Shown: piece after piece, positions 36,501 through 47,013 of the stretch
Numbering within the stretch: position 1 is the first letter of the stretch
Layout: each line of letters opens with the position of its first letter
DNA from: Luzula sylvatica
Lineage: Eukaryota; Streptophyta; Magnoliopsida; Poales; Juncaceae
Direction of reading: 5' to 3'
Length of the DNA stretch: 64,000 bases
Assembly (NCBI GenBank): GCA_946800325.1
Contig: OX326959.1
Span: 47,615,566-47,679,565, forward strand
The notes under the pieces: generated by a model
The model's database searches: none
Told to the model about the DNA's origin: nothing
The model's input: only the letters and a program-made list of their open reading frames with translations
Translations under genes and position numbers: made by a program

Positions 36501-37061
36501 AAATTATTATTTATAAATTATGTATATAACTTTTCGTCTCCTTTTCTAAAACAGACTCATCCGACACAGACGTGTTTTTTGTCATCAATTGATCTTCACA
36601 ATCATTATTCATATCAGGTACCCCTTTAATGAATCAATTGTTTCTTTTTATAACTAAATTTTCTCGTTTTTGAAGTTTACGTTTATATATATTGTGAAGA
36701 ATATTTAATTTGTATAATTTGTGATTATTTTGAAAATAAATAGGTTATGTTACCCGAAGCAATTGCAATCGTAATGGCTCCCACTGATAATGATAGGTAA
36801 ATTCCTCTTTTAATTTTAATTTTTTCCTTATCTGGTCCCTTTAAAATTCCTCATTTTTTTAATTTTTTTTTTGTGTGTAGAAAGCATGGAATATTTCATT
36901 TAACAGATCCAAGTGGAATGGCAGTAATGCACGATTGCCAAGAAACGGGTTTTCACCCGCACGAAGAGCCTCCCGATGGGAACCCTATTTACCAGCACTG
37001 CTCTCATGTCTTCATGAACCCTAACGTGAAATTCGACCTGGTCGATCTTCGCAATTCGTGA
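33586..37061 (+). CDS. AMSH-like ubiquitin isopeptidase (JAMM metalloprotease)
   Basis: Fourteen exons: 33586-33687, 34301-34365, 34478-34553, 34644-34850, 34982-35052, 35155-35260, 35347-35393, 35464-35758, 35861-35950, 36196-36258, 36363-36437, 36555-36617, 36744-36796, 36881-37061. The phases close, giving 497 residues. The N-terminal third is the USP8-dimer/MIT-like helical domain (VDNRIPLPYYYRIARNLIQQ, then EKNLIDLYIILLRYSS). Next comes a low-complexity linker with an Asn run (about 110-122) and a Ser/Pro-rich stretch. The C-terminus is a catalytic MPN+ domain with a full JAMM set: E344, H399, H401, S409 and D412 (WIHTHPTQTCFLSSIDLH). It ends with the AMSH zinc-site region HDCQETGFHPHE. 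AMSH enzymes cut K63-linked chains and act with ESCRT-III in endosomal sorting and autophagy. It could be the AMSH1 or AMSH3 subtype. Confidence 0.95.
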
Positions 37062-38087
37062 ATAACTAACTGTATTATTGTACAATAATAATGATATTTC
37101 TTCGGTACATTTTTTGAACTATATGAGATGAGTTGTGTATATATGTATTTATCGAACATTTTATTTAAACTGTATTTGGGTGTTAATTGAATTTGAGAAT
37201 ACTATTGTAAAAGGTTCTCTCCAGTTTGGTTTAAGTGGAAGTGGAGAGGATCTGAACAAAAGTTTATATATACTTGAAGATACAGTCATCTCACCTTTGC
37301 ATTTACTTAGTCAATATGAATATCTTAATATATCATCTAATAATAAATGTTAGTTTGAAGGAATTTTATCTCAATGCCCTCCTATTATTTTGTAATTACA
37401 ATAAGATGCCCATTTATCATGCAGAATTTATTTTGCAACGGACATTTTTGTCTAAGAAGAAATTTCCATAAATTATAAAGGAGTGCTATGACAGACCAAT
37501 TTTCTTATCATAGACCTATTTTTTTTTAAAAAAAATCGAATATTTGTGAAATAATGATATTTTTTGTAAGATTCTAGTGTATATTTATCATTTAATGTTA
37601 TTCAAAACATAAATTTTGTAGAATTAATTAATAAATAGCTAAAATTCTTAAAATAATTTTTTGAAAATGGGTCTATCATAGCACTCCCCAAATTATAAAT
37701 ATGTAATTAATATATGTGTAACTTTGATTTACAATTATGGCTGAATGTTTATAATAAATGAACCATACAAATCAGGCTAAAAAAATAGCAAAATATGCAT
37801 TGAATTTTTACAATTGTGTGGATATATAAAATACTTGCTGAACGTACAAAAAAAGCAAAATTTTCTTAATCAAATGTACATTGTACAGTTGTACTCCACA
37901 ACTATGCATGACTACTTTACTGACACTAATTAATTTAAAATAAAGTTTTGTAATACAGGAGTAAACCGAGGTTGTTTCTGTAAAAAGGTCATCTCCGTCT
38001 TCATAAGAAATCGTGAAGCTTCGTCGTGTGTTTAAATCCACAGTCAAAAGGACTCGATCCTCGATAACAAAGAAAGAAGAGAGAAAA
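37062..38087. other. Spacer between AMSH-like and PDI-like genes
   Basis: AT-rich, containing the AMSH 3' UTR side and the PDI promoter. Open frames here are short and featureless. A scan by eye for CCAAT-N9/10-CACG found no match. Confidence 0.5.
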
Positions 38088-40508
38088 ATGGCGAGATCTC
38101 AGATCTGTCTAACCCTAGCCATATCCATTGCTCTAGCTTTGTTCACTTCTCTGGCAATTGCCGATGAAGATGTTCTGGTGCTGAGCCCGGATAACTTTGA
38201 CCAGGAGGTCGGCCATGATCGCGGCGCCCTCGTTGAATTCTACGCCCCTTGGTTCGTTTTTTGCATATTTGTTTCATTATATTGAGCTGAGCTATCCGAT
38301 CTGATCTGATCTGGTATTCTGATAGAGTACTACTGTAGTGGATAGCTCTATGATCAGATCTGTAATTCTCGTTTTTTCTCTTATAGTTAAATTAATTGTT
38401 CTTTTGAACTTCCGCAAGTAGTTTTGATTGTTATTATACGAATTGAACTATTTTGTGTCGAGTTGAAACAATTCAGTGTGATTTCACTCAGTGAGTTTTC
38501 ATCTTGGCTAAATTTGACCCATTGAATCAAGGTTAATTAAGCCTCAATTGGTTTTGTAGTAATTTTCCTTTGACATACTATTTACAGGTGTGGTCACTGC
38601 AAAAAGCTCGCTCCAGAGTATGAGAAGCTCGGTTCAAGCTTTAAGAGAGCTAAATCTGTCTTGATTGGAAAGGTTGTTAATCTTCAAATTTGAATTCTTC
38701 TCATCACCCTTAATTTTATTCTGATTTTATTTCCATTTTATATATAGGTTGATTGCGATGAACACAAGGATTTGTGTAGCAAGTATGGAGTTTCTGGATA
38801 TCCTACACTTCAATGGTTCCCTAAAGGCTCATTAGAGCCCAAAAAGTAAAAAATTATATAATTAAATCTACTATATATACATCATAAATTATTTAATATT
38901 GTATCATCCATACTTATATTTACGCTCTGTTTTAATTATTTATTTACGCTCTGTTTTAATTATTTAGGTATGAGGGACCAAGAACTGCAGAAGCCCTTGC
39001 CGAATACGTAAACAGTGAAGCAGGTAAGAACCCTAATCAAAACCCTTACTTTTTCATGCATTTATGGCTTATTTTATATTTGATTGCCCAATTAAGGTAA
39101 TTGATGTCAGAATTGAGATCAGATTATACATAAAATCTCATTTGAATTTAATTTATTCTTTATTGGGGCTAAATTGATAAGTTTTGTGTTGATAAAAATC
39201 TTTGTGTTTTTCAGGGACTAACGTGAAATTAGCTGCAGCTCCTTCAAGTGTAGTAGTTTTGACTCCAGATACCTTTGAACAAATCGTACTCGATGAATCT
39301 AAAGATGTACTTGTCGAATTTTACGCACCATGGTTTGTTCCTTTTCAATTTTTACATTTTAGCCCATAAGAATCATAAATTGAATTTACTAATTTTTTCA
39401 ATGATTTTTTCGTATGTAACAGGTGTGGTCACTGCAAGAGTCTTGCTCCTGTAAGCATTCACATAAACTCGAACATGCTATTTAATCCCTAAATTTGTTC
39501 TTTATTTCATTTTTGGGACTTCCTTGATTAAATTTAATATTTTTTATTATTTAATTAGATTTATGAGAAGCTTGCATCTGCATATAAACAAGATAGCGAT
39601 GTTGTAATTGCCAATGTCGATGCCGATAGTCACAAGAGCCTCGCTGAAAAGTTAGTCTTCTATTTATTTTACTCAAATTACCCCCAAATTTCACTTTTAC
39701 CCCTCCAAAATTTGTAATATCATCAATACCCTATAAAATTACTAATTTTTGGTGGTATTTTTTGTAAAATTATTCAGGTACGGAGTGAGTGGGTACCCAA
39801 CAATAAAATTCTTCCCAAAGGGAAACAAAGCAGGAGATGATTATGAAGGAGGCCGAGATTTAGACGACTTTGTCAACTTCATCAATGAGAAATGCGGTAC
39901 GAGTCGCGATTCCAAGGGCCAGCTCACATCTGAGGTATTTTTTTTTCATTCCACCCCCTAATTTTTGATATATTGCATTGATCACCTCGAAAGTATAATT
40001 TTTGTACTTTTTGATGTAGGCTGGAAAGGTCGAAACCTTGGAGGAATTAGTGAAGGAATTTATTGCTGCGTCAAAAGATAAGAAAACTGAAATTTTGACC
40101 AAGATCGAAGAGGAGGTTTCCAAATTGACTGGACCTGCTGCTAGGTACTTCTCCAAAATGTTAAATCATTTATGGTTACATAATATACCATTTTTAATTA
40201 AAATGTACTATATTTTTGTTTTGTCAGATATGGAAAGGTTTATGTGAAGGCTGCAAAAAGCGTTCTTTCAAAGGGCGGTGATTACGCCAAGAACGAAATC
40301 GAGAGGCTTAACCGATTGTTGGAAAAGGTATATTAAATAAAGTTTGTTAAATGTCCTATATGCCCCTGCGAAAATGAAAATAGCAACTTACAAAATATCT
40401 GAAATAATATCGTGTTTTACTGTTTATTTCTCTGTGCAGGCAATCAGTCCTGTCAAGGCAGACGAGTTCGTTATCAAAAAGAATATTCTCTCTACGTTCT
40501 CTTCTTAG
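38088..40508 (+). CDS. PDIL2-1: Protein disulfide isomerase, PDIL2-1 type (two thioredoxin domains plus D domain)
   Basis: Eleven exons: 38088-38251, 38588-38672, 38748-38845, 38968-39023, 39215-39332, 39423-39450, 39559-39650, 39778-39934, 40020-40144, 40228-40327, 40440-40508. The phases close, giving 363 residues. Residues 1-25 are a signal peptide. Two tandem thioredoxin domains each have a CGHC site: C56-C59 after FYAPW, and C175-C178 after FYAPW. Each is followed by a cis-Pro loop (GVSGYPT). A helical ERp29c/D domain follows (about 265-363). There is no KDEL, as in plant PDIL2-1. The enzyme forms and reshuffles disulfides in secretory proteins in the ER. The Arabidopsis counterpart is needed for pollen-tube guidance and embryo-sac development. 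In both domains intron placement splits the Trp codon before CGHC, so the two domains share an ancestral intron. Confidence 0.96.
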
Positions 40509-41330
40509 ATTTTTGTTTTTCTTTTATAAAATTTAGGGTTTTTTTAATTTGAGAAAGTTGAGGGACAAAACGGTGATAAAACTTACAATATCTATTGTAC
40601 TATTTGAGAATAATCTTGTGTTTTATGTTTTTAGTATTTACTTGTGTTAGGTTCAGATTTTATGTGTTTAAGACTTTCTTTTCTTACAATAAGAGGTCCT
40701 TCTTAGGGCCATATTTTAGGAGTACATTTTTATCTTTATTCATATGAATAAAATTATCATACAAAAAATCAAATTAAATAAAAAACGATCTAAAATATTT
40801 ACCCTTGCGAGAAAATATCGTAGTAATCCTAATATTTTATATTTTTTAAAAGATAAATAAGATATTTTATTTTTAGAAGGTTAAATGTAATATATATTTT
40901 TTTAATTTTTAATTTTAGAAGGATAAATATGATAATTGCATGTTAAAATTATGAGTGTAGAAAAGTGATAGGACTTGTTTGAGGAGAGCTTGGCTATTTT
41001 TTCAGGAAATATTTTGGTTAAAGACATTTTGTAGGAAAAGAAAGGTAAAATTGCATGTTAAACCTTCAAATACCTAAATTGTCAAATTGATCCTTTTAAA
41101 TACTGTACCAAGTTCATTCTTTGAACTCTTATATTATATTGAATGTATATCTATCCAGAACTCGAAATAAGTCATTTTTCTATTTTATAAAATTAGAAAA
41201 ATAATAAAAATATCATCATATTATCCAGAACTCAAATATGTAATATACAAAATTTGACATTTGTTCTTGTAAAAGGGTTTAGTCGATATTATATGTTTCC
41301 GGAAGGTTCTATACGAAATTCCGCTAAACA
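40509..41330. other. Spacer
   Basis: PDIL2-1-type 3' flank and the promoter of the next gene. AT-rich, with several TTTTTAGAAGGATAAATATGA-like phrases of the dispersed repeat (40860-40940). No gene or RNA seen. Confidence 0.5.
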
Positions 41331-41860
41331 AAGAACTCAACCTTTCGAATTTCCTTCCATCCCCCACACTTTCCTTCGAAACCCTAAAAACACCCCCTCC
41401 CGATTCGTCTCTTCCTCCTACCGTAATCTACGTTCTAATCAGTGTTGAAAAAAGGTAATTTTAATATTTTGAGTTCGTATTAGTGCTAATTGTTAGTTTA
41501 AAGTTTGCTAATTGTTTATTCGGAAATTTCGCCCAAAAGAAACAAAAGCTCAGTGTTTGGGTAGTGTTCTTCTTATTTGTGTTTATTTATCTGAGGTTCT
41601 TAATTGGTTATTTGTTTGATTATCTCTCTCTTTGAATGATTTATATCCTATAATTTTGGTACCCCATATTTCAGTAAAATACCAGTCCTGTTCTGATAAC
41701 CTAAATAATTTCAGTAAATAGTTTCTCTTCTTAATCGGTGCATTACAGTCATTTTGTATATATGCACGAAATTATCGAATAAATTTATCTTGCAATTTCA
41801 TGCACTTATAATTAATTGCATGTTTTCATATAAATTTGATTTCTTTTCAGCAATCTAGAT

Positions 41861-43310
41861 ATGGATGAAAGGGAAGAAGACATTGAAGAAACACCCCAAT
41901 ATCAAACTAATGGTACTTTTTATTAATTTATTTCATTATTCACCTCATCTTTTTATTATTTTACACAGAGCTAATTAATTACTTAATTTTAGGTAAAATA
42001 AACTTTTCGAAAAAACGAGCAAGTTGGACCGAACCGCAAAAAGCATACTTGATAGAATTATTACATTTATATAACGATCCACATCACAGAGGAAATATTG
42101 GTTGGAATAAATCGGGCTGGACCGAAATAACAAAAAGATTTAACACAAAATTTCCTCGCGCGAATTACAACATGAAACAATTGAAAGAGCAAGAACAAGC
42201 CTTTAAAAAAGCTTACAAAGCAATCAAAGGATTAATAGACGATAATGGTTTCAAATGGGACGAAAATGCAAAAAGAGTCGTTGCGCCCAACAATGATATT
42301 TTGGAGGACTTATTTGAAAATAGCCCAGTTGCTAAGGAGTGGCATAACAAGACGTTCTTGTATTATACTGATTTAGGACCATTATATAGTGGTAAGTATT
42401 TTTTTTTTTTTTGATGAAAACCCGTAGATATATAGTGGTAAGTATTGATATATAGTCGATTATTATTCAAGTGAAAATTTTCAGAAAAGCCCTTACCTTT
42501 TTTGTATATTTTGAGAAAAACCCTAGATTCTCGGAAACTAAGTTTTCATCCCGTATTTTAGGAATAAAACTTAGTTTCCAAGAATATAAAAGGGGTTTGA
42601 AAATATACAAAAATATAGTTTTTAAAAAAAAAAAATTCCTATATTAAAATTTCAGCACTCACTAGTATTTTTTTTTGGTATTATTATGCGAATTATAATT
42701 AGGTTGTATTGGAGAGGTTTCTCATAGAAGGAGTAAAATTCAAGTTTCAAGGCCTCAAATAATACGAGAAAATGTGAACGGTTCTCCTAAACCCCTACTA
42801 GAACCTTGTAGAACCTCTAATGTACTTTTCGAAGAGGAGGATTTTATAAATATTGAAAACGTGCCTAATTTAACTCATAATATTACATCAATTCAAAATT
42901 TGACTGAAATACCGGTTCCTCAACAAGACGCGTCTTCGAAAATCAAATCGAGAAGAAAAAAGAAACCAAGAAATTTAGACGAATATTTAGAGTGTAAAAA
43001 ACCAGAGAGTTATGTAGGATTAATGAAAGAGCAAGTAGAAACTTCTCGTTTGAGATTGGAGATAGAAAAAAGGAGGGCCGAGTTAGAGTTCGAGAAAGCA
43101 AATCGACAAAAATTGGCTTTTGAAATCGAGATGAAATACTCGTTTAAAAATGCAATTGATTTGTTCGGTTCTTTGGATGGGTTTTCTTTCGAAGATTATG
43201 ATAAAGTGACGAGTTTGTTTATGAAGGATGAGAAGATTAGAGATGCTTTTATCGATGTGAAAGACGAGTATAAAGCTCGTTGGATTAGGTTGAGAATTAA
43301 TGATTCGTGA
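41861..43310 (+). CDS. Myb/SANT-like DNA-binding domain protein
   Basis: Three coding exons, 41861-41912, 41993-42391 and 42703-43310, give 352 residues. A 5' UTR intron is likely: donor AAAG|GTAATT at 41455, acceptor TTTTCAG at 41850, 10 bp before the ATG. The N-terminal 24 residues are acidic. A Myb_DNA-bind_3 type domain follows (about 26-120). It starts RASWTEPQKAYLIELLHLY and includes NIGWNKSGWTEITKRFN and NYNMKQLKEQ. A basic patch SRRKKKPRN (about 235) could be a nuclear signal. It precedes a long charged helix (about 260-300, EIEKRRAELEFEKANRQKLAFEIE) suited to coiled-coil pairing. The family includes L10-interacting Myb proteins and the accessory Myb protein of PIF/Harbinger transposons. 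This copy is intact and intron-bearing, so a host gene is more likely. Confidence 0.85.
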
Positions 43311-43669
43311 AGATATTTTTGATATTAATAGGGAATAATATGGTTATGAGGATTGTAATTTTTGTAGGGTTTAGGGTTTAAGCTATTATAGTGGACTTAG
43401 GTTGATGTAATGGACATCTAAGTTATTTTGTGGTTCGTGATTTTGTTATGTTATATATGCGTATTTTGGCTCTTAATTTTTGTTTTGATAGTTTAGAATA
43501 TGCTGAGTATAAAATAAAATAGAAAAAGGATCCAATTGAAGTGGAGAAAATTGCAGTTTTTTTTTTCAATAAATTTTGTTAAATTTGCATATTTAGGTTG
43601 TAAATTAACATTCAAAGAGAACTTGAATTTACACAAAATGGTTGCAAGTGTTTTAATATAACTACATCA

Positions 43670-44230
43670 AAATTTAATGCGTGCCCCTACAAAATGTCAT
43701 AATTTTAATTTTTACCCCTAAGAAATGTGAAGTTTCACCAATATCCTTCTAAACCCTTGCAAGTTACAATATCATGAATACCCCTATGTTGAGCGTTTTG
43801 TTAAAGATTTCCATCTTGTATGTTATAGTTTTTTTTCCTTCCATTTTATCCCTTTTAGCAATTATGGTAGCTAATTAATATCTTTACTAGAGTTTTGATT
43901 CCATTCGATTTTTTGTAAGAGGAAACAATCATATTTTTTTTTTTAAAGAATTCATGAGATAAATGAGTATTTGAGTTTGTATGAATTCTAATATTAATCA
44001 TTTGTCATTCAATATGGAAAAATAATTTACAAGTCAGTTGATTAATAGATGCTGACGGATGATTAACTTCAAAGGGTATTTTAGTTTGTAGGGGTATCCA
44101 TGTTATTTTAATGCTTTAATAGGAGTATTCTTGAAATTTCTCGTTTTTAGGGGTATATCTGAAATTATGACATTTCCACTTTCCAGGGGTACTCGTGAAA
44201 TTTTGCCAGATTTAGGGACTATTTATGTTA
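43670..44230. repeat. Inverted-repeat cluster built of TACCCCTA phrases
   Basis: The left arm (43678-43790) has three to four copies of a TTACCCCTA..AAATGTGAA..TTTCA.AATA phrase. The right arm (44085-44215) has the same phrases inverted (TAGGGGTATCC, TTTTTAGGGGTATATCTGAA, CCAGGGGTACTCGTGAAATT). The arms are about 300 bp apart. No terminal duplication could be fixed. It lies between two genes. Confidence 0.6.
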
Positions 44231-44511
44231 TAATTTTGATTTTTCACCAAATTTCTACGTAGATGCATCTTAATTTGAATTTGAATTCTACATAAAAAGA
44301 GAGACACGGACAACCATTCATATCAGTCAAAACCTAAATATTAGTAGCCCCTAATTTAACCACTTAACACCTTGAATAAGCAAACGACCACCATTTGCTC
44401 ATACTAACTAAGGGGTATTTTAGTCATTTCTATTTGTTCAACCCTAATAGACTCTTCTAAAGCGTTTTTTGCCAGTCATGCAAAAACTAAAACTAAAACC
44501 CCTTCCCTTAG

Positions 44512-44521
44512 ATATATATAC
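44512..44521 (+). promoter_or_regulatory. TATA box of the DUF761 gene
   Basis: ATATATATAC lies about 90 bp upstream of the ATG at 44610. This placement puts the transcription start near 44545 and argues against the upstream in-frame Met at 44469. Confidence 0.55.
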
Positions 44522-44609
44522 CCTCGCTCCCCAAATTCCCTTATTGTCTTTCTTAAACCTCTCCAATACTCAAGTAAAGAAAAAAGAGGACTCGGGCCTC
44601 GACAAATCG

Positions 44610-45113
44610 ATGGAGAGAGAAGGGAGCAATGCCATCGTGACGATTCGCAAGAAGCGTAGCGGATTCAAGGCCCTTTGGGCAGCAGTCAAACTACACTTGA
44701 AAGCCCGCCCGAATCGCCGAAGTCCCAAAAAAGTCGTTCAAGTTGAACCACCAAAAGAAGATATCAAAGCACTCGAATCGAACGAAACAACATGGAAAGA
44801 TATCGTTGGTGCAATTCGCCCTTTGCATCTCCAACCATTGGAATCACGCAAGTCCATTTCGTTTATGCCTCCTCCGCCACCGCCACACATGGATAACGAG
44901 GATTATTACGACGTGCATTCTGAAGATGCGATGAGTAGCCGCTATGCGTCTGCGGAAGATTTGCATTTGTTGGAAGCCGAAGAAGGAGGAGATGGATCGG
45001 ACGTGATAAATGTGCAGGCCGAGGAGTTCATTGCGAAGTTTTACGCGCAGATCAAGCTGCAGAGGCTCCAGTCCTTGCAAGAGGATGGTATGGAGATCGA
45101 AAATCGTGGTTAA
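44610..45113 (+). CDS. DUF761 domain protein
   Basis: A single-exon gene of 167 residues from the start chosen here. The N-terminus is basic (RKKRSGFKALWAAVKLHLKA). The middle is Pro-rich (PPPPPPHMDNEDYYDVHSED, about 90-110). The C-terminus is the DUF761 motif VINVQAEEFIAKFYAQIKLQRLQS (about 134-157), a short amphipathic helix found in cotton-fibre-type and related plant proteins. The biochemical function is unknown. The frame is open upstream to a Met at 44469, but a TATA box at 44512 makes the 44610 start the better choice. The domain order (basic start, acidic middle, DUF761 end) is typical of the family. Confidence 0.85.
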   Translation: MEREGSNAIVTIRKKRSGFKALWAAVKLHLKARPNRRSPKKVVQVEPPKEDIKALESNETTWKDIVGAIRPLHLQPLESRKSISFMPPPPPPHMDNEDYYDVHSEDAMSSRYASAEDLHLLEAEEGGDGSDVINVQAEEFIAKFYAQIKLQRLQSLQEDGMEIENRG

Positions 45114-45830
45114 GAGAGTTCTCTGCTACTTTTGTTTGTCGCGGGTTTCATTTTTTTAGATTGAGAAGTTAAAGAAGTGAATGTTTGAGTATTTTTGGGA
45201 AAAAGGCTTAATATGAGAATTTTGTATGAGTTTTTGGTATTAAGTAAATGGCATTTTTGTATGGTGCATCTGTCTCCTTATCAATTTTTATTGCGAATTG
45301 CAATTTCTGTTGAGTATTAAATGAATAATCATGCAATTTTCGTATCATGTTCATGTATCTCCTTCTCAATTTTTATTGTGAATTGCAATTTCTCTTAATT
45401 AATCAATTTGTATGTAAGATTTTTTTTTATTTTATACACACATCAATAAGGGAAATTATACTCTTCCCCACAAAAAGAATAAACATCCTCGATGACATTA
45501 TCAAGGATGTATTAATCGGTCCGTATCAATTATAATCTTAATTAGAAATAACTTTTTTGTTTGTTAATTGGTCCGTATTTGTCATATTTAATTAAAATTA
45601 ATTTTTTAGTTTGATTAACCATTAATTCAATGAGTCCGCCGACGACGTCATCTATGATTTTTATTCCATTTTTGTGGGGCTCGATATATGCCCTCTATCA
45701 ATAAAGGGAGAAACATTAAATGCAAACTATCGTTCATAGTATACTTATATACAAAGTTATACATGTACTACTACAATACTAATCAAGAAAACATTAGAAA
45801 AGAAGTTTAAACTGACTACTAGTTAATAGA
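45114..45830. other. Convergent 3' spacer
   Basis: Lies between the DUF761 gene and the convergent small gene. It contains an imperfect direct repeat TCTCCTTCTCAATTTTTATT.. / TGTCTCCTTATCAATTTTTA (45269 and 45356). No gene seen. Confidence 0.5.
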
Positions 45831-46058
45831 TTACTTAGCAGAATTTTCTGCTGTGGACATCTTGCTAAGTCTACTCGGTGCGGGTTTTGGATCTTTTCCA
45901 GTTATTCTTCGACCCGTAACCTTACACCTCATTGACCCGAATAAAGCTCTTTGCGCAACCGCTCCTGAATAGGGATTATTGTTTGATTTGCTCTGCTCGA
46001 CATTTTTTGTCGTAATTTGGTTCGCTCTATATTGATTTGCATCCTCCTTTGCTTCCAT
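45831..46058 (-). CDS. Unrecognised small hydrophilic protein, 75 residues
   Basis: A single open frame with no family I recognise. It is hydrophilic and Asn/Ser/Lys-rich, with no membrane segment or signal peptide. The central PYSGAVAQRALFGSMRCKVTGRRITG looks more ordered and more conserved-like than the ends. Evidence for a real gene: a TATAAATT box (complement of 46125-46132) lies about 70 bp upstream of the start. The leader between them is short. The base composition is richer in G+C than the flanks. It is convergent with the DUF761 gene. It could be spurious. Confidence 0.5.
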   Translation of the reverse strand: MEAKEDANQYRANQITTKNVEQSKSNNNPYSGAVAQRALFGSMRCKVTGRRITGKDPKPAPSRLSKMSTAENSAK

Positions 46059-46124
46059 GATACTTTGGGACTTCTTTTCTTTTTTCTAGACTTGTTTGAA
46101 GTGGCAAGTTACAAATTTGTGTTG

Positions 46125-46132
46125 AATTTATA
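46125..46132 (-). promoter_or_regulatory. TATA box of the 75-residue protein gene
   Basis: Reads TATAAATT on the minus strand, about 70 bp from the start codon at 46058. Confidence 0.4.
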
Positions 46133-47013
46133 GAGGAATGATGATTATGTAGGTCCAATTTGGAGGAATGAGGTGATATATGGTGGGGGGTTATTCCTTG
46201 GAGATCTTGCAAGATAAGAAAATGAAATAGTCCTAGGCCGGCCAGACCCACCGACAAGTGGGCCCCGCGAAAGCCCTCGTAAAATCATATTGGTGCCCCT
46301 GCTTTATCTCAAAATACCATGTACATCCTTACGAATGACTGAATGGATATTGTAGGAGTTTGAATGTTGTATAGAATGAATTAGATGCAATATTTTCTTT
46401 GCTTCACAAACATGCTTTTGAGCAAAATACGCGTTTTCAAAAAAAGGAAAAAGAAAGAATGAAGAAGAGATGCATGTATCAATTTCAAGTTTTTGAGGGG
46501 TATACATGAAATTTGGCCAGAAGGGAAGATTGTGATGGAATCTTAGTGATGTGTTTCTTCTTTGCCCTTTCACTTTCTTGATATGCATTGAATGGGATAA
46601 TTCCTTGCTCATCTCTAAAGATCAAAGCAATACTTTTCGAGCTAGACTAGATAGAGAAAAGGCGGTCTTAGATTCGGATCTTAAATTATTAACAAAATAT
46701 CAAGATAGAGAGAGAATCTAGGATCAAATCCATCGGTACAAAACTAGCACACCACTTTTTGCACCGTCGTGGAAGCCGGTCAACCCGACTTGGTTCGACA
46801 TTTGATTGTTATTTCCCCGACTTCATGCCATCTTGGTTCGATTCGGTTCAAATATTCAAAGCAACACTACTTCTTTTGTAATTAATCCTACAATAATCCA
46901 AAGCAACCATAAATTTGTACAAATATTCAATATACAATTTGGCAAACTTAAACACCGATACAAATTCAAGAAATAGATCCTATATAAACCAAAATGACTT
47001 CGAAAGTAAAGTA

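Noticed and set aside
44469..44609. N-terminal extension of the DUF761 protein from an upstream Met
   Set aside because: The TATA box at 44512 lies inside it, so the transcript probably starts downstream.
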